This document shows positions 25,701 through 40,700 of a stretch of 64,000 nt of DNA, piece by piece. The number at the start of each line of letters is the position of its first letter. Position 1 is the stretch's first letter. Both the position numbers and the translations under genes were made by a program. The notes below the pieces were generated by a model. That model did not search any database. It was not told the DNA's origin and saw nothing but the letters and a program-made list of their open reading frames with translations. The stretch is from contig NC_088776.1 of assembly GCF_954871325.1 (NCBI RefSeq), positions 56,833,301-56,897,300 of the forward strand. The letters run 5' to 3'. The DNA comes from Gordionus sp. m RMFG-2023 (Eukaryota; Nematomorpha; Gordioida; Chordodea; Parachordodidae).

Positions 25701-28700
25701 ATGCTGATTATATTTGTAACAATTCTTTTTGGATTTATAATAATTTTATATGTTTTATCACCTTTAATTTCTCCAAGAACATTAAAACTAAATGGATTAC
25801 ATGTTTTGGTAAATAAAATATTATTTAAATAAGTACACAATGTCCTGCAATAGATTACAGGAGGATCTAGTGGTATCGGTAAATATATGGCTATTGAAGC
25901 TATCAAACAAGGAGCAAATGTAACAATTTTATCTAGAAACCAAGTATAATTAATTCTATAATAAAAGCTCTCAGCTAAAAATGTATAATATCATTAATTT
26001 TATTGCTTTATTAATTAGATTAATCCAATAAAAAATTACGTAAATTCTTTACCTTTCTTACTAATGGCGAAAATAAAAAAATCAATAAATACTCAATATT
26101 AAATAAATTTTTTTCAACCCATAGTCATCTCAACTAATGGTAATTTCTCCCAATCAACATATTCATTTTTAAAAATTTTAGCACGTAAAATTTTTAACAT
26201 AACAAACGAAAAACGCAAGTCAATCTTCCTAAAACAAAAATACAATTAGAAATTTTTAAACATAATTATACATGTTTTTTAGGTACATTTTTACTATAAG
26301 CTCTTTTTATAGCCATCAATATTTTTAAAATTTACACTCTTTTTTATATTTTATATGGAAATTTTATATTTTTATTATATTATGAAATGAAATAATCATA
26401 TTAAAATTATTGAATTTTTTTTTATTTTTCTATTTTATTATATATATGACTTATTTCACAGAATAAGCTTTATCAAGCCAAGACTGATGTTGAAAGATAT
26501 ATTTTGGACCCAAATAAACAAGTATACATTTTATTAGAAATAATATTATTTAAAAAGTTTATAATAGTGGATTTATCTTTTAAGATAAATTTAAAAAATA
26601 ACATAATTATATTAATGATTAATGCAAAAAAAAATGATATTACCCTTTAGAAAATTTTAGATCAACCATTTTTCCAAATATTTTATTATAATAATGCTAT
26701 GGTCCATTTAAATTTGATTATATATAATAAAAATGGTTTAAATTAAATAGTTATTACTAAAAATGGTCAGGGTGTTAATTTAGGCTTATACAGATTCACC
26801 AGCTGCCCATAATAGCTTTCTTCCATAGTTATAGAGTCTGGGAATAAAGTTTATTCTTATGGTCATCTGCTAACATTACCAGCAATACCCATATTTTGAA
26901 TGGATTTTAGGTTAAGCTTTCTACCATATTTATCTATCAAATAATAAAAATCATTTCAATCAACTAATCACAACTATCATCTTTATCAATTACTTAACTT
27001 TACCTTGTTTATGACTTATTTCTCTTTTTTATATAGAGATATAATAGGAAACTTTAATTGTATAAAACAATTTACAAAATATTGATCACCTCTATTACTG
27101 TGCTAATTTTAAATATCTGATCAGATCATGGCCAATTTTTACGTTTAAAAAAAAAGACAGATTTAGTCGATTTTTTTTTGATTATTTTATGATTGTCTTG
27201 TCTGAGAATTAGAATATTATATCTCCTCTCCTCTATTAAATTTCTACTGATTTCAATGGGATGGTTAACCTAGTATCGGATTTAATTTGAGATATTTTAT
27301 AAATATTTTGGGATGGATTTATAAAAAAATTTGATTTATGTAAAAAAAATTGTTTTGACAAAAAGTGGATATATAGAATAACCTAAATTCTCATGCGACT
27401 ATATATATATATATTTTAAGTAATTTTCTAATAATATATGAATGGAAGAAACCCAAATTTTAATTTATTTGTATGGTAGCTAAAAATGTGAAATTTATCT
27501 ATATTTTTGTTACATTATTAGTAACAAGAATATGATTTTAAAAAATTTGATGAGCCACAGAATCAGTCATTACCCTTATTTTAAATGATATGGATGACCT
27601 TTGGGGAATAATAAAAACTAAATACACACCTATTCATGGTAATGCACCAAATATCATCATTATTTAAAAGAAACGTTTTTTTAATACAATAATTCAAAGA
27701 TAGGTGGTATAAAAAATCAATGCAATAATCAAATGAATCGATCAGTATTGCCATCGATTTTCTGATCTGTTTTATCTGAATATTATAAAATATCGATGAT
27801 ATCAGATCGGTGAAAAATTTATGGATCGATGGTGCCCTAATTGTCACTTATAGTGGCAATCTCTATTTATTTACAAACGTAATATTCTTTATCCTATTCA
27901 AATACTGCATATATATTTTGGGAGTGATTATCAAAATGATTTATAGGTCTTTGGACAAGTTATAAATGAAACCATTTATAATTTCAAAGAAAATAGCTTG
28001 CGTTGCCATAGACGTTTCGAAGGATTACAATAGTCTCAAAAACGCTATTTCACGGGCAGAAATTTTGATGCAGCGCTACGTTGACGTTTTAGTTAATTGT
28101 GCCGGATACGCCTCCCTCGACCTGTTTGACCACCAATCTATCACCGAATTCAAAGTTATTTCTCTTTTCTTTTTTTTTTGTAAATTAGAAATATATTTTC
28201 ATAATATGATGAATTGTTGTTAAAGAAATGTAAAATTAAATGATTATAAGCTGTTAAGAGCCGAGTTTTGAACCATTTCTCAGGGCTGTGCCGATGTTTT
28301 TATCGATATTTTAATGACCCATTTATAAATATATATCTCGGATTTGGCACGAGATATGTAAATTTTTAAGTGTATAACCATCTTTAAATGTTAATACAAC
28401 TTTTTAAAATAGTTGCCAAGCAAAAAAAAATTTTCGAAGGAGGTATGTATATGTATAACGGAAAATAAAATGAGCCTGTGTTTTGAACAAATTTTTACTA
28501 GACAGTTTCTAACGCTTCCTTTTTAAAATGTTATAATATTCCAAGATATGATTACGCATAAAACGAATAGCCGCCAATTCTGAGGAATGCACATTTTACA
28601 TTTATAACCAGGTTCTTTTTCATATCGGCTTCGGCATCGCCCTTTTACTCCCCCTTCCCTCCCTCCCAAAATAAATATTATAAATTTTTTGATTTGCCGG

Positions 28701-31700
28701 CATCGAATTTGTATCCACCAAGATGCGGTAAGATGCAGGATTCGTCAGTAAAATCTCAAAGGGGGGGGGGGTAAAACGTACCCCATTCGTCCTAAGAGAG
28801 GTTCGGTTGAAAGGAGGAGGTAAATTTTGCACCCTTCAATGAGTGGAGAGAAGGGTTGTAGAAGCTGCTATGATTGAGCAGTCGGCTTAATCTACAAGCG
28901 CGTGCTATAAAAAGATTAGCCTTGCATTGAGACCCGAGTGTCTACCAGGTTGAGCTATCTTTTAAAACACTAAGCTGAAGTGTTAGTTTTTGACCTAAAA
29001 CTCGAGTTCGCCCTATTTAGAACCAACTATTGATAAGCTTATGTGTGTAAATATATCAAATATTTTCTATTGTGCTTCATTATTTAAAAAAAAATTCAAT
29101 ATGTTCATTTACCGGAAATGGATTTGTTTTAAATTCAAAATAATTTAAAAAGGTTTATGATCAAATCTGAAATATATTTTTATCTATTTTCCTCATGATT
29201 AGGACACATTTTCTTTTCTAATTTAAAAACGCCGCTCTACAAAAGATTAAGTGCTATTTCTCAACGTTAAATAATTTATTTAACCTGTTTTATTTTAAAA
29301 TTTGAAAAAATAAATCTCTATCTGAAATATATTCAACGGTAAAGTAAAATACCAACCCTATATATTTCGTACAATGATGTTGGCCTTAGCAAATACACGC
29401 ATTGCCTTATTATATTACCCTTCATTCACAGTTATCGCAATTCATGTGAACTCTGAATGTTGGGTTGCACACATTTTCTGCTACTAACTCCACCTCATTA
29501 TTTGACCACCCTTGATTTTTATCCTATATTACTTTTAAAATTCATAATTAAATAGAAACTTGTAGAAGCACCATTTGTACTGCCCTGCCCTGGTTTATTT
29601 TCTGGCATGGCCCTGGTTTTATATTTTTAGGTCTGGCCTGGGTATATTTAAAAAATTAAAATATGGCTTGACCCGTGTACCCGGGAGGGGCTTAGGACCG
29701 GGACTACAGGTCTCTAGTTAATAATTAATCTCTTACTTATTTATTTGTATAAATTATATGCAAAATACAAGTGTTTTCAAAATTTTTATCATTATCATAG
29801 ATATCCACACTGCGCTAAGATTACCAAATGTTAATTTAATCTACCCTATATTTAAAAATTAATTATCGTCTGCTTAATTTTTTAAAAAAATAATAATTAT
29901 TGTCTGCTTATTTTTTTTAGAAAAAATTATATCATAATTTAATCAATTTATGGCTTTTTAACCCTTCACTACAAAGGTGGGATAAATAATACCCCACGGC
30001 TTTTATAATCATGGTAATAAAAATCCTGAAGATAATTTGACCTAGTTTTTATAGTAGTTTAATATTTTGTATAAGGATTTGATATTTTTTAAAATATTTG
30101 CTATTTGTTGAGCTTGGGGTAGTATAGGTCCCACCTTTGTACTTACAAAATTTTTTTTCCCAAATTTTTTTTTATTAATTAATATTATTGTATATTACAA
30201 ACTAATATATAAAATTGAAAAAAAAATTTTATTTTTAAATTTTTCATTGTTATATTGTGACCCAAAATTTTAAAATTTTATACTATTCTTTTTTCTTGTG
30301 GAGCTAAATACGATAAAATGAGCATATGGATAATTTAATATCATCAAGTTCTGGAAGTATTTTCTATTTAATATTTGATATTTATAACACTTTATATAGG
30401 TGAAGTAGATTATGAGTCAAGTGATGATTATTTATATGACAGCAATCACAACTCAGAAATAGAGGAAGATGATATAGATAGTGATGTGTGTGAAGATAAT
30501 TATAAATATTGTTACAGTAAAATATGCTATCTTTTAATAAGTTATATAAAAAAATTGAAGGTAAAGATGGCAAAATCAAGTGGAATAAAGAATGCCTGCC
30601 TCAAATTCCATAATATAATTACTTGTTTGCCAGGGGTTAAATCACATGCAAAATCCCCTTCTTTCCCCCTAGAAAGCTTTAAACTTTTCATCTCAGCAAT
30701 TATTACAGATTTAATGTTAAAATACACAAATCAAAAGATTGAGGCTCTTCAAAAAGATGACTCTATTTATCAAACTAAAATGGATGAAAATGAATTTAAT
30801 ACTCTGGTTGACTAATGAGAGTTGTTAAAGAATCTATACAAGTATCTAGATATAAAAATGTGGTATCTGTATTTAGATATTATTTTAGAGGTATCTGTAT
30901 CTGTTTTTAGATACTTTATAAGATACATTTTTTCTATTTAACGCTTTTTTATATTATAAATAAAAATACTTGAATGTAAAATTTATTTTATTTCATATGA
31001 GCATATAACTTAATATTAATATATATATATTAAAAAATTATATATATATATATAAAATATTAAAACTTATATATAAAAAAGAATATATAAATATTAATTA
31101 AATATTATGTCCGAGTTATCAATAACAAGCAAATAATGATATTACAATCCATCTCAAGGAATTTGCCATTTTTAATTGCAATGGAATTGGTATTTTATTT
31201 TATTCTATTATATTAATTTTTAAAATTAATATTGATGAAGAAAATGACGACATTCTTCCATGGCCAATTTATAGACCATATTTTAAAATAATATCTAAAA
31301 ATAAAGAAAACAAATCTCTGTTAGTACCAAAAAATATGCAAATTTTAGTTAGCATTACCTCAACTTGCAACATTCTAAAACATTTAAGGGTATAGATACT
31401 AAATAAATGTTTACAATTTTAATTTTAAATTTTAGAGAAAACATCAAACACTCTTAATCCAAATAAAAAATGGGAAGGAGAAAAAATCTATTAAAAAAAA
31501 TATTGGACTAGGCTCATCGCCCATTGATTTTTTTTCCAAGAGACCTCAGTCTTTAACCCAAACCACTTTAGATGATTTAATAACTGATTTTATTATAGAT
31601 AGCATTCAGCCATTTTCAATTGTTGAAAATCCTTCATTTATAAAAATGATCAAAACATTAGCTCCACAAAAAAAATAATTTGTCGACAGACAGTGGTTGT

Positions 31701-34700
31701 TACTGAAATCTAATAATTATTTATACTCATTTAATCATATATTATATTATTTTATTAATGATATATAATAATTATTATATTAATCATATTATATTAATAT
31801 CTAAAAATCATTATTTTAGTTATTTTTTGATAAATGTGATATCGAGTCAATAATCTTTTAGATCATTTCATGAATTTTCACAATAGAATCCTAATTTAGG
31901 TTTACTCAAATTTAATCTAAGAGTATAATAAAAAATGTATCTGTACATAGATACATTTTAAATTGTATCTGTATCAAGATAACCTTTTAGAAGCTGTAAT
32001 AGATAAATTTTTAGACGATGTATCTGTATCTAGTCCATTTAAAAGGTATCTTTTAACAACTCTGCTAATGATAGCTGGTGTTTATAAATCAAACCATCAA
32101 AATATAAGAGATTTATGGAATAAGGATGAATTTGGTGTAAATATATTTAGATATACCATGAATATAAATAGATTCCAATTTCTATTGAAAGTTCTAAGAT
32201 CTGATGATATGAATACAAGGGATACGAGGAAAGCAAATGGTAAAGCAACACATATTAGAGAAATTTTTGATATTTTTAATGATAATTGCAATAATTCTTA
32301 TTCTGTTGGATAATATGTTACTATTGATGAAATGCTTCCTGCATTTAAAGGCAAGTGTCCATTCAGGCAATATATGCTAAATAAACCATCAAAATATGGT
32401 CATAAAATCTATGCTCTAGTGGATTCTAGGACTTTTTTACATTAAAAACAGTATTATATGCTGATAATCAGCCAGAAGGACCTCACAAATTGTCAAATAA
32501 ACCATTTGAAGTAGTTGAAAGATTAATTCAGCCAATTTCAAAAAGTAATAGAAATATTACAATGGACAATTGGTTTATTAGCTATGAATTAGCTAATTAT
32601 TTATTATCTTCACATTCCCTAACAATAGTAGGGACTATAAAAAAAAATAAAAAACAGATACCTGCTGTATTTTTTGATAAAAAAAGTTATATACTCAAAT
32701 TTATTTGTATTTAGAGAAAATACAACTCTAGTTTCATATATACCTAAAAGATTTAAAAATGTAGTGCTGCTCTCTACACTTCATTATGATAAAAAATCGA
32801 AGAAGATACATATGTCGATTATTTAAAAACAATTTATTAACCCTTCACTACAAAGGTGGAAAAAACTCCCTTAACTACCAAGGTGGGGTCTATTTTACCT
32901 CAAATTTTGATTAGCTATATCTCAGAACATATTAAAGTTTGAGATCTAAAATTTTGAATATATATTAAGAAATTATTGGAGATATTAAATAAAAAATCTT
33001 ATTAATATGAAAGTTAATTAATATAAAATTAAATGATAGTTAATTAATATGAAAATTAAAATTAAATTGAAAATAAATTAATTAATAAGAAAGTTATTTA
33101 ATATGAAAATTAAAATTAAATTGAAAATAAATTAAATTGCAAATCTCCTTACCTTTATTAATTAAATGTTTTCTTGGTATATTCTTTGTTAATTAAATAT
33201 TTTCTTGATCTATTCTATAATTTAAGAATCTCCATTAATTCTATAATTTCTTGGTCTCTTTATTAATTAAATGTTTTTCTCGTATCTTCAATAATTTTTC
33301 AAATCGTAAAATTTTCTTCTTACAAAAAACCAATTAATGAATAAAATCCTTTTCCTTTGTTGCCACTGTATTTCTTTTTACAAAAATCAACAAAATACAT
33401 GGCTAACAACAGGTTCATAATATATATATATATACTATAATAATTAATTTTATCATTTTAATACAATTATAAATAATCATTTAAAATATTACAACACGTT
33501 CACCCTATTGAGGCTTAGTGTATATAATCTTCAATCTTCTTCTTCCAATGTCATTTCTTCTAAATGACTCATGATATACTCCATCTCCTATTCACCTCTC
33601 ATTTCACCCAATAATTCCTCTTCTTCCTTCTGTATCCGTATATCTTTATCTTTAGTCATACTCGCTAATGTTCCTTTCTTAGATCTTATATTCACTTTAT
33701 TGACAATTTCTGTACATCTATCCTTGACACCTAAAGGATACTTTTCAAATTGAAACTTTCTAGAATCTATTTTACATCCTTGTATTCTTTTCTTTCTATT
33801 CCTGAAACTCTTTCCTTGACACTGAATCTTTACATGTCCCAACGAAAACATTGACGCGTCCGTCTTATATCACATCTGTTCGACAACATAAGATCAGAGA
33901 AAGGAACATTAGCCAGTATGACTAAAGATAAAGATATACGGATACAGAAGGAAGAAGAGGAATTATTGGGTGAAATGATAGGTGAATGGGAGATGGGGTA
34001 TATCATGAGTCATTTAGAAGAAATGACATTGTTGGAAGAAGAAGATTGAAGATTTTATACACTAAGCCTCAATAGGGTGAACGTGTTGTAATATTTGAAA
34101 TGATTATTTATAATTGTATTAAAATGATAAAATTAATTATTATAGTATATAGATATATTATGAACCTGTTGTTAGCCATGTATTTTGTTGATTTTTGTGA
34201 AAAGAAATACAGTGGCAACAAAGGAAAAGGATTTTATTCATTAATTGGTTTTTTGTAAGAAGAAAATTTTACGATTTGAAAAATTATTGAAGATACGAGA
34301 AAAACACTTAATTAATAAAGAGACCAAGAAATTATATAATTAATGGAGATTCTTAAATTATAGAATAGATCAAGAAAATATTTAATTAACAAAGAATATA
34401 CCAAGAAAACATTTAATTAATAAAGGTAAGGAGATTTGCAATTTAATTTATTTTCAATTTAATTTTAATTTTCATATTAATTCTATCATTTAATATTAAT
34501 TAACTTTCATATTAGATTAATTACTTCTAAAAAATGTTTTGCAAATTTTCCTAAAGTTGCTTAACCCTTCACTTCAAAGGTGGAAAAAACTCCCTTAACT
34601 ACAAAGGTGGGGTCTATTTTACCCCAAATTTTGATTAGCTATATCTCAGAACATATTAAAAATTGAGATCTAAAATTTTGAGTATATATTTAAAAAATAT

Positions 34701-37700
34701 TGGAGATAATAAATACAAAATCTTAGATTAATATTTACTTCCAAAAAAAAGTTAGACAAATTTTCCTAAAGTTACTGAAATAAAATTTTCTTTTTGAGTA
34801 CTTCCTTTAATTATGCTATTATCACTAGATAAAATTCAAAAAATGCAAATTTTATTAAATCAATGTTGAATAAAGATAATTACATAAATTTTATAAAAAA
34901 ATATATATCAAAAAAAATATTAATCATCAAATATCATGTAAAATTTTGAGATAACATTCGCGGCAAATTGTATGCATATGATCTTTACAAATAAATTTTG
35001 AACAATTTAAGCAAATTAATGATGTTTTTTTATCTTTCACCCTTGAACACTCATAACATCTTCCCTTTTTATTTATTGGAATATGTTTTTCATCAATTAT
35101 GTTGAGAACGTCCCCTATGTTGTTACATAATAGTCTACATATATGAGGGTGATTATTGGAATATGTTTTTCATCAATTATGTTGAGAACGTCCCCTATGT
35201 TGTTACGTAATAGTCTACATATACGAGATTTCTCGTATTTACTGGTCATAAATGGAGTTATCAGTTCCATAGCTAATAATTTTATAAATTTAGACCTTTT
35301 TATAGTCAACAAATTATTGGCTTTATAAACTATTAGGGCATTTATTATTGAAATATTTATCATAGTATAAAAAATGGTAAGTGGCCATCTATTTGATCTC
35401 CTAGATATGGAATATATTGAGCAATGTTGATCCACTACATCAACTCCAGCTTTGGTTAAATTATAAAAAGTTATAATTTCTGGTTTTAACAATTCTATCA
35501 TAATGTAGTGTTGAAAGCAACACTACATTCTTATACCTTTTTGGTATATATGAAACAATAGTAGTATTTTCTTTGAATTCAAATAAACTTGAATATATTT
35601 CTCTTTTTTTATTAAAAAATAATGCAGGTAACTGCTTTTTATTTATTTTAATAGTCCCTACTATTGTTAGGGAATGTGAAGATAATAAATAATTAGCTAA
35701 TTCATAGCTAGTAAACCAATTGTCCATTGTAATATTTCTATTACATTTTGAAATTGGCTGAATTAATCTTTCAACTACATCAAATGGCTTGTATGACAAT
35801 TATGGACCTTCTGGCTGATTGCCAGTATATAATTCTGTTTTTAATGTATAAAAAGTTCTAGAATCAACTAGAGCATATATTTTCAGACCATATTTTGATG
35901 GTTTATTTGGCATATATTGCCTAATTGGACAATTTCCTTTGAATGCAGGAAGCATTTCATCAATAGTAACATATTGTCCAACAGAATAAGAATTATTGCA
36001 ATTATCATTAAAAATATCAAAAATTTCTATAATATGTGTGGCTTTAGCAAGTGCTGTCCTTGTATTTCTTGTATTCATATCATCAAATCTAAGCACTTTC
36101 AATAGAAATTGGAATCTATTTATATTTATAGTATATCTAAATATATCAGCACCAAATCCATCCTTATTCCATAAATCTCTTATATTTTGATGACTGGATT
36201 TATAAACTCCGGCTATCATTAGCAAACCAACTAAGGCATTCAATTCATTTTCATCCATTTTGGCATGATAAACAGAGTCATCCTTTTCAATGAACTCAAT
36301 CTTTTGATTTGTATATTTTAAAACTAAATCTGTAATATTAGGTTAAATGAATAATTTGAAGCTTTCTAATGGTGATTTTGCATTTTTTGCATGAGATTTA
36401 ACCCCTGGCAAACATGATATTATATTATGGGATCTTGTCCTTTTTTGTGTAGGGCATTCCATATTCCATTTAGTTTTTCCATCTTTACCTTCATATTTTT
36501 ATATAATTTATTTAAGACTAGCATATTTTACTGTAACAATATTTATCTTCACACACATCACTATCTATATTGTCCTCCTCTGTCTCCAAGTTGTGATTAC
36601 TGTTATACAAATAATCATCATCTGACTCAAAATTTACTTCACCTATACAAATTTTATAAATATCAAATATTAAATAGAAAATACTTCCAGAAGTTGATGA
36701 TATTAAATTTTCCTTATGCTAATTTTATAGTATTTTGCTCCACAAGAAAAAAAATAGTATAAAATTTTAAAATTTTGAGTAACAATATAACAATGATTAC
36801 AAATAAAATTTTTTTTTTCAATTTTATATATTAGTTTGTAATATACAATAATATTAATTAATAAAAAAAAATTTCGTAAGTACAAAGGTGGGACCTATAC
36901 TACCCTAAGCTCAACAAATAGCAAATATTTTAAAAAATATCAAATCAATTATCTTGAAATTTGGTAGATATATTCTTTATAAGAAAATATTAAACTACTA
37001 TAAAAACTAGGTCAAAATATCTTCAGGTTTTTTTATATTTACCCCACCTTTGTAGTAAAGGGTTAAATAAAAAAAATTTTTGAGTTCCTTTAATCATAGA
37101 GTTATCATCAAAAAAAAATTAAAAAATGCAAATTTTATTATATATTTTATTAATTCAATGTTGAATAATGATAATTACATAAATTTTATAAAATAAAATA
37201 TTAATCAACAATTATCATGTAAATTTTTATAATTCACAACAAAAAGTATTCATATGATCTTTACAAATAAATTTAGAACAATTTAAACAAATAAAGGTTG
37301 TTTTTTGTCCTTTACTTTTGGGCAATAATAGCATCTTCCTTTATATTTGATGAAGTAGGTTTTCATCAGTAATATTGAAAACATCCCCAATGTTGTTATG
37401 TAATAACCTACATACACGAGGGTTCTCATATCTTTTGATCATATATGGAGTAATGAGTTCCATTGCTAATATCTTTATAAATTTAGAACTTTTTATGTTC
37501 AATTTATTATTAGCTTTATAAACGATGAGTGCATTTATTATGGATATATTTTACAATTGTATAAAAAATGCTCAAGGGTGATTTTCTTGATATAGAATCA
37601 ATATATGGAGCATAGTTGATCAACTACATCAACTCCAGTTTTTGTTAAATTATAAAATATTATAATTTCTGGTTTTTTCAAATCACCAGTTGATGCATCA

Positions 37701-40700
37701 AATTTTTTATCATAATGTAGTGTAGAAAGCAGCACTACATTTTTATACCTTTTAGGTATATATAAAACTAGAGTTGTATTTTCTCTTAATACAAATAAAC
37801 TTGAGTTTATAACTCTTTTTTATAAAAAAATAAAGCAGGTATTTTTTTTTATAGTTCCAACTAAGGTTAAGGAATGAGAATTTAACAAATGATTGGCTAA
37901 TTCATAGCTTGTAAACCAATTGTCAGTTGAAATATTTCTATTAGTCCTTGAAATTGGTTGAATAAGTCTTTCAACTACATCATTATTTGACAATATGTAA
38001 GATCCTTCTGGCTGATTACCAGTATATAATTCTGATTTTAATATATAAAAAGTCCTAGAATCCACTAGAGCATAGATTTTAAGACCATATTTTGATGGTT
38101 TATTTGGCATATATTGCCTGAATGGACACTTGTCTTTAAAAGCAGAAAACATTTCATTAATAGTAACATATTGTCCAACAGAATAAGAATTATTGCAATT
38201 ATCATTAAAAATTTCTTTAATATATATTGCTTTATCATTTGCTTTCCTTGGTATCCATTGTATTCATATCATCAAATCTTGGAACTTTCAATAGAAATTG
38301 GAATCTATTTATATTCATGGTATATCTAAATATATTTACACCAAATCCATCCTTATTCCATAAATCTCTTATATTTTGATGGTTTGATTTATAAACACCA
38401 GCTATCATTAGTAAACCAACCAGAGCATTAAATTCATTTTCATCCATTTTAGTATGATAAATAAAGTCATCTTTTTGAAGGATCTCAATCTTTTGATTTG
38501 TGTATTTTAATATTAAATCTATAATAATTGCTGAAATAAAAAGTTTAAAGCTTTCTAGGGGGGAGATTTTGCATGTGATTTAACCCCTGGCAAACAAGAA
38601 ATTATATTATGGGATCTAGTTCTTTTTTGAGGCAGGCATTCTTTATTCCACTTGATTTTGCCATCTTTACCTTAATTTTTTTATATAATTTATTAAAAGA
38701 TAGCATATTTTACTGTAACAATATCTATAATTATCTTCACACTCATCACTATCTATATCATCTTCCTCTGTTTCTGAGTTGTGATTGCTGTCATATAAAT
38801 AATCATCACTTGACTCAGAATCTACTTCACCTATATAAAGTGTTATTATCAAATATTAAATAGAAAATACTTCCAGAACTTGATATTAAATTATCCATAT
38901 GCTCGTTTTATCTTATTTAGCTCCACAATAAAAAAGAATTGTATAAAATTTTAAAATTTTGGGTCACAATATAACAATGAAAAATTTAAAAATAAATTTT
39001 TTTTTTCAATTTTATATATTAGTTTGTAATATACAATAATATTAATTAATAAAAAAAACTTTTTTTGTAAGTACAAAGGTGGGACCTATACTACCCCAAG
39101 CTCAACAAATTGCAAATATTTTAAATAATATCAAATCAATTATCTTGAAATTTGGTAGATATGTTTCAAATATTAAACTACTATAAAAACCAGGTCAAAT
39201 TATCTCCAGCATTGTTAATTACCATAATTATAAAAGCAGTGGGGTATTATTTACCCCACCTTTGTAGTGAAGAGTTAAAATTTGTTTACATAATACTATT
39301 TTATATAGTCGAAGGTCTCATTTATATTAAACGCTATTTGTTCAAGCGATGCAGGATTTAACGCTTAGTTATCTGCAAAATCAAGCCAATCAATATCTTT
39401 AATTTATAAATATGAAGCGAAGCTATGATCGTAACGATAAAATTTGAAAAATATATGTAGCGATGTAGATTTAAAAAATTCAATAGCTTTAATACACATC
39501 GTTTCAACAAATCACGTTTACTATAAATGAGGCATAAGACTAAACCATTTTTAACAATTATTAACAAAGAAAAAAAAATTAAATTTAGCTGTAAAATATT
39601 TAAATTAGACTTTGGAGCAATAAGAAAACACAATATTCATCAATAAATCGAAATTTAATATAGTTTTGAATCTGCTCAAGCAGAAATCGTCCATCCTGAA
39701 AGGCCTAAAATGTATTATATGAAGATATTCTAAATGAAGTACTACACCATCTTTAGGACATGAATTAATATACATTCCAATAAGATGGAACACCTTGTCA
39801 TACCACTTAATCCTTAAAAACCTTGCAATGATCATAGTATCATTCTGTTATTATTCTCCAGATTTTAATCTTATTGAAAACATATGAGAGCTTAGAAACA
39901 GCTATGTAAAATAATTCTTTGAAGATTATATAAACTCCAGCACAGAATATGTGTCAGGAACATATTAATTCGATGCCACTAAAATAGCCGCAGGTATAAA
40001 GGCATAGGTGGCTTTAATTTCGAATATAGTTGTATATTTTAAATTAGTATATTTTCAAAATATATAATCGAAATGTAATAATTTATAGTAATTTTTGTTC
40101 ATTTTATTATTTTATTTTAATGAAGGTTATATTTGAAAAAAATTGTGTGTCCATGATTATTATTTTTTAAATTGAACATATAAATAAACGAAAATATAAG
40201 AGTGGTCACATATCAATGAAGCGGTGTACTATATGTAAGCGTGATTTTTTTTGTTGTTGAAATGAGGTCGCAATTAGGATCTTTACTATTTAGGAACTTG
40301 AAACTATTTGATTATATATACTGCACTACTGAAGTATAGTATAGATAACAAATATGGCGTATTTTCAATATTTACTAGAACCAGGAATTATCCTTAAAAT
40401 GTTAGGAACCGGATATTCAGAAGGGGCTAGGCTCCAAGCTATAGTTCTTTTTTTTTCGTTTATATCTTGACAAAAAAAATAATAGATTTATCGTTTTTTA
40501 TACCTCATTATGCATAATAAGAATTTGATGGACGTCAACTACCTTGGCTCAGTTTACGCCACGAGATGCGTCATCGATAACATGAAAAAGGGCTATACTA
40601 CTTGTCATAACAAAAGTTTATCCCCGTCGACCATTATGACTATGAAAAATGACGAAGCAGAGAATGGAAACACAATAAGTGATGATACACCAGGCGATAG

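Larger units (their letters stand above)
32837..39278 (-). mobile_element. piggyBac element C, split by two later insertions
   Basis: Bounded by TTAA at 32837-32840 and 39275-39278, with CCCTTCACTACAAAGGTGG and its inverse next to them. It consists of three pieces: 32837-33000, 34517-34560 and 37067-39278; the gaps are a foldback element and piggyBac B. The transposase is on the minus strand: acidic N-terminus ([14 protein letters not shown], ~38830), [22 protein letters not shown] (38447), [21 protein letters not shown] (~38140) and [12 protein letters not shown] (~37900). The GVDVVDQL region (~37620) and the Cys-rich end (~37330-37240) follow. Several stops and frameshifts make it inactive. 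Element C itself lies in element A. Confidence 0.88.

Noticed and set aside
28920-28965. Minus-strand tRNA-like start with a perfect box A
   Set aside because: The anticodon stem does not pair and no box B or acceptor stem follows. At most it is the head of a decayed tRNA-derived SINE.
35917-36762. Several + strand frames over piggyBac B
   Set aside because: They lie opposite the recognised minus-strand transposase and show no homology of their own.
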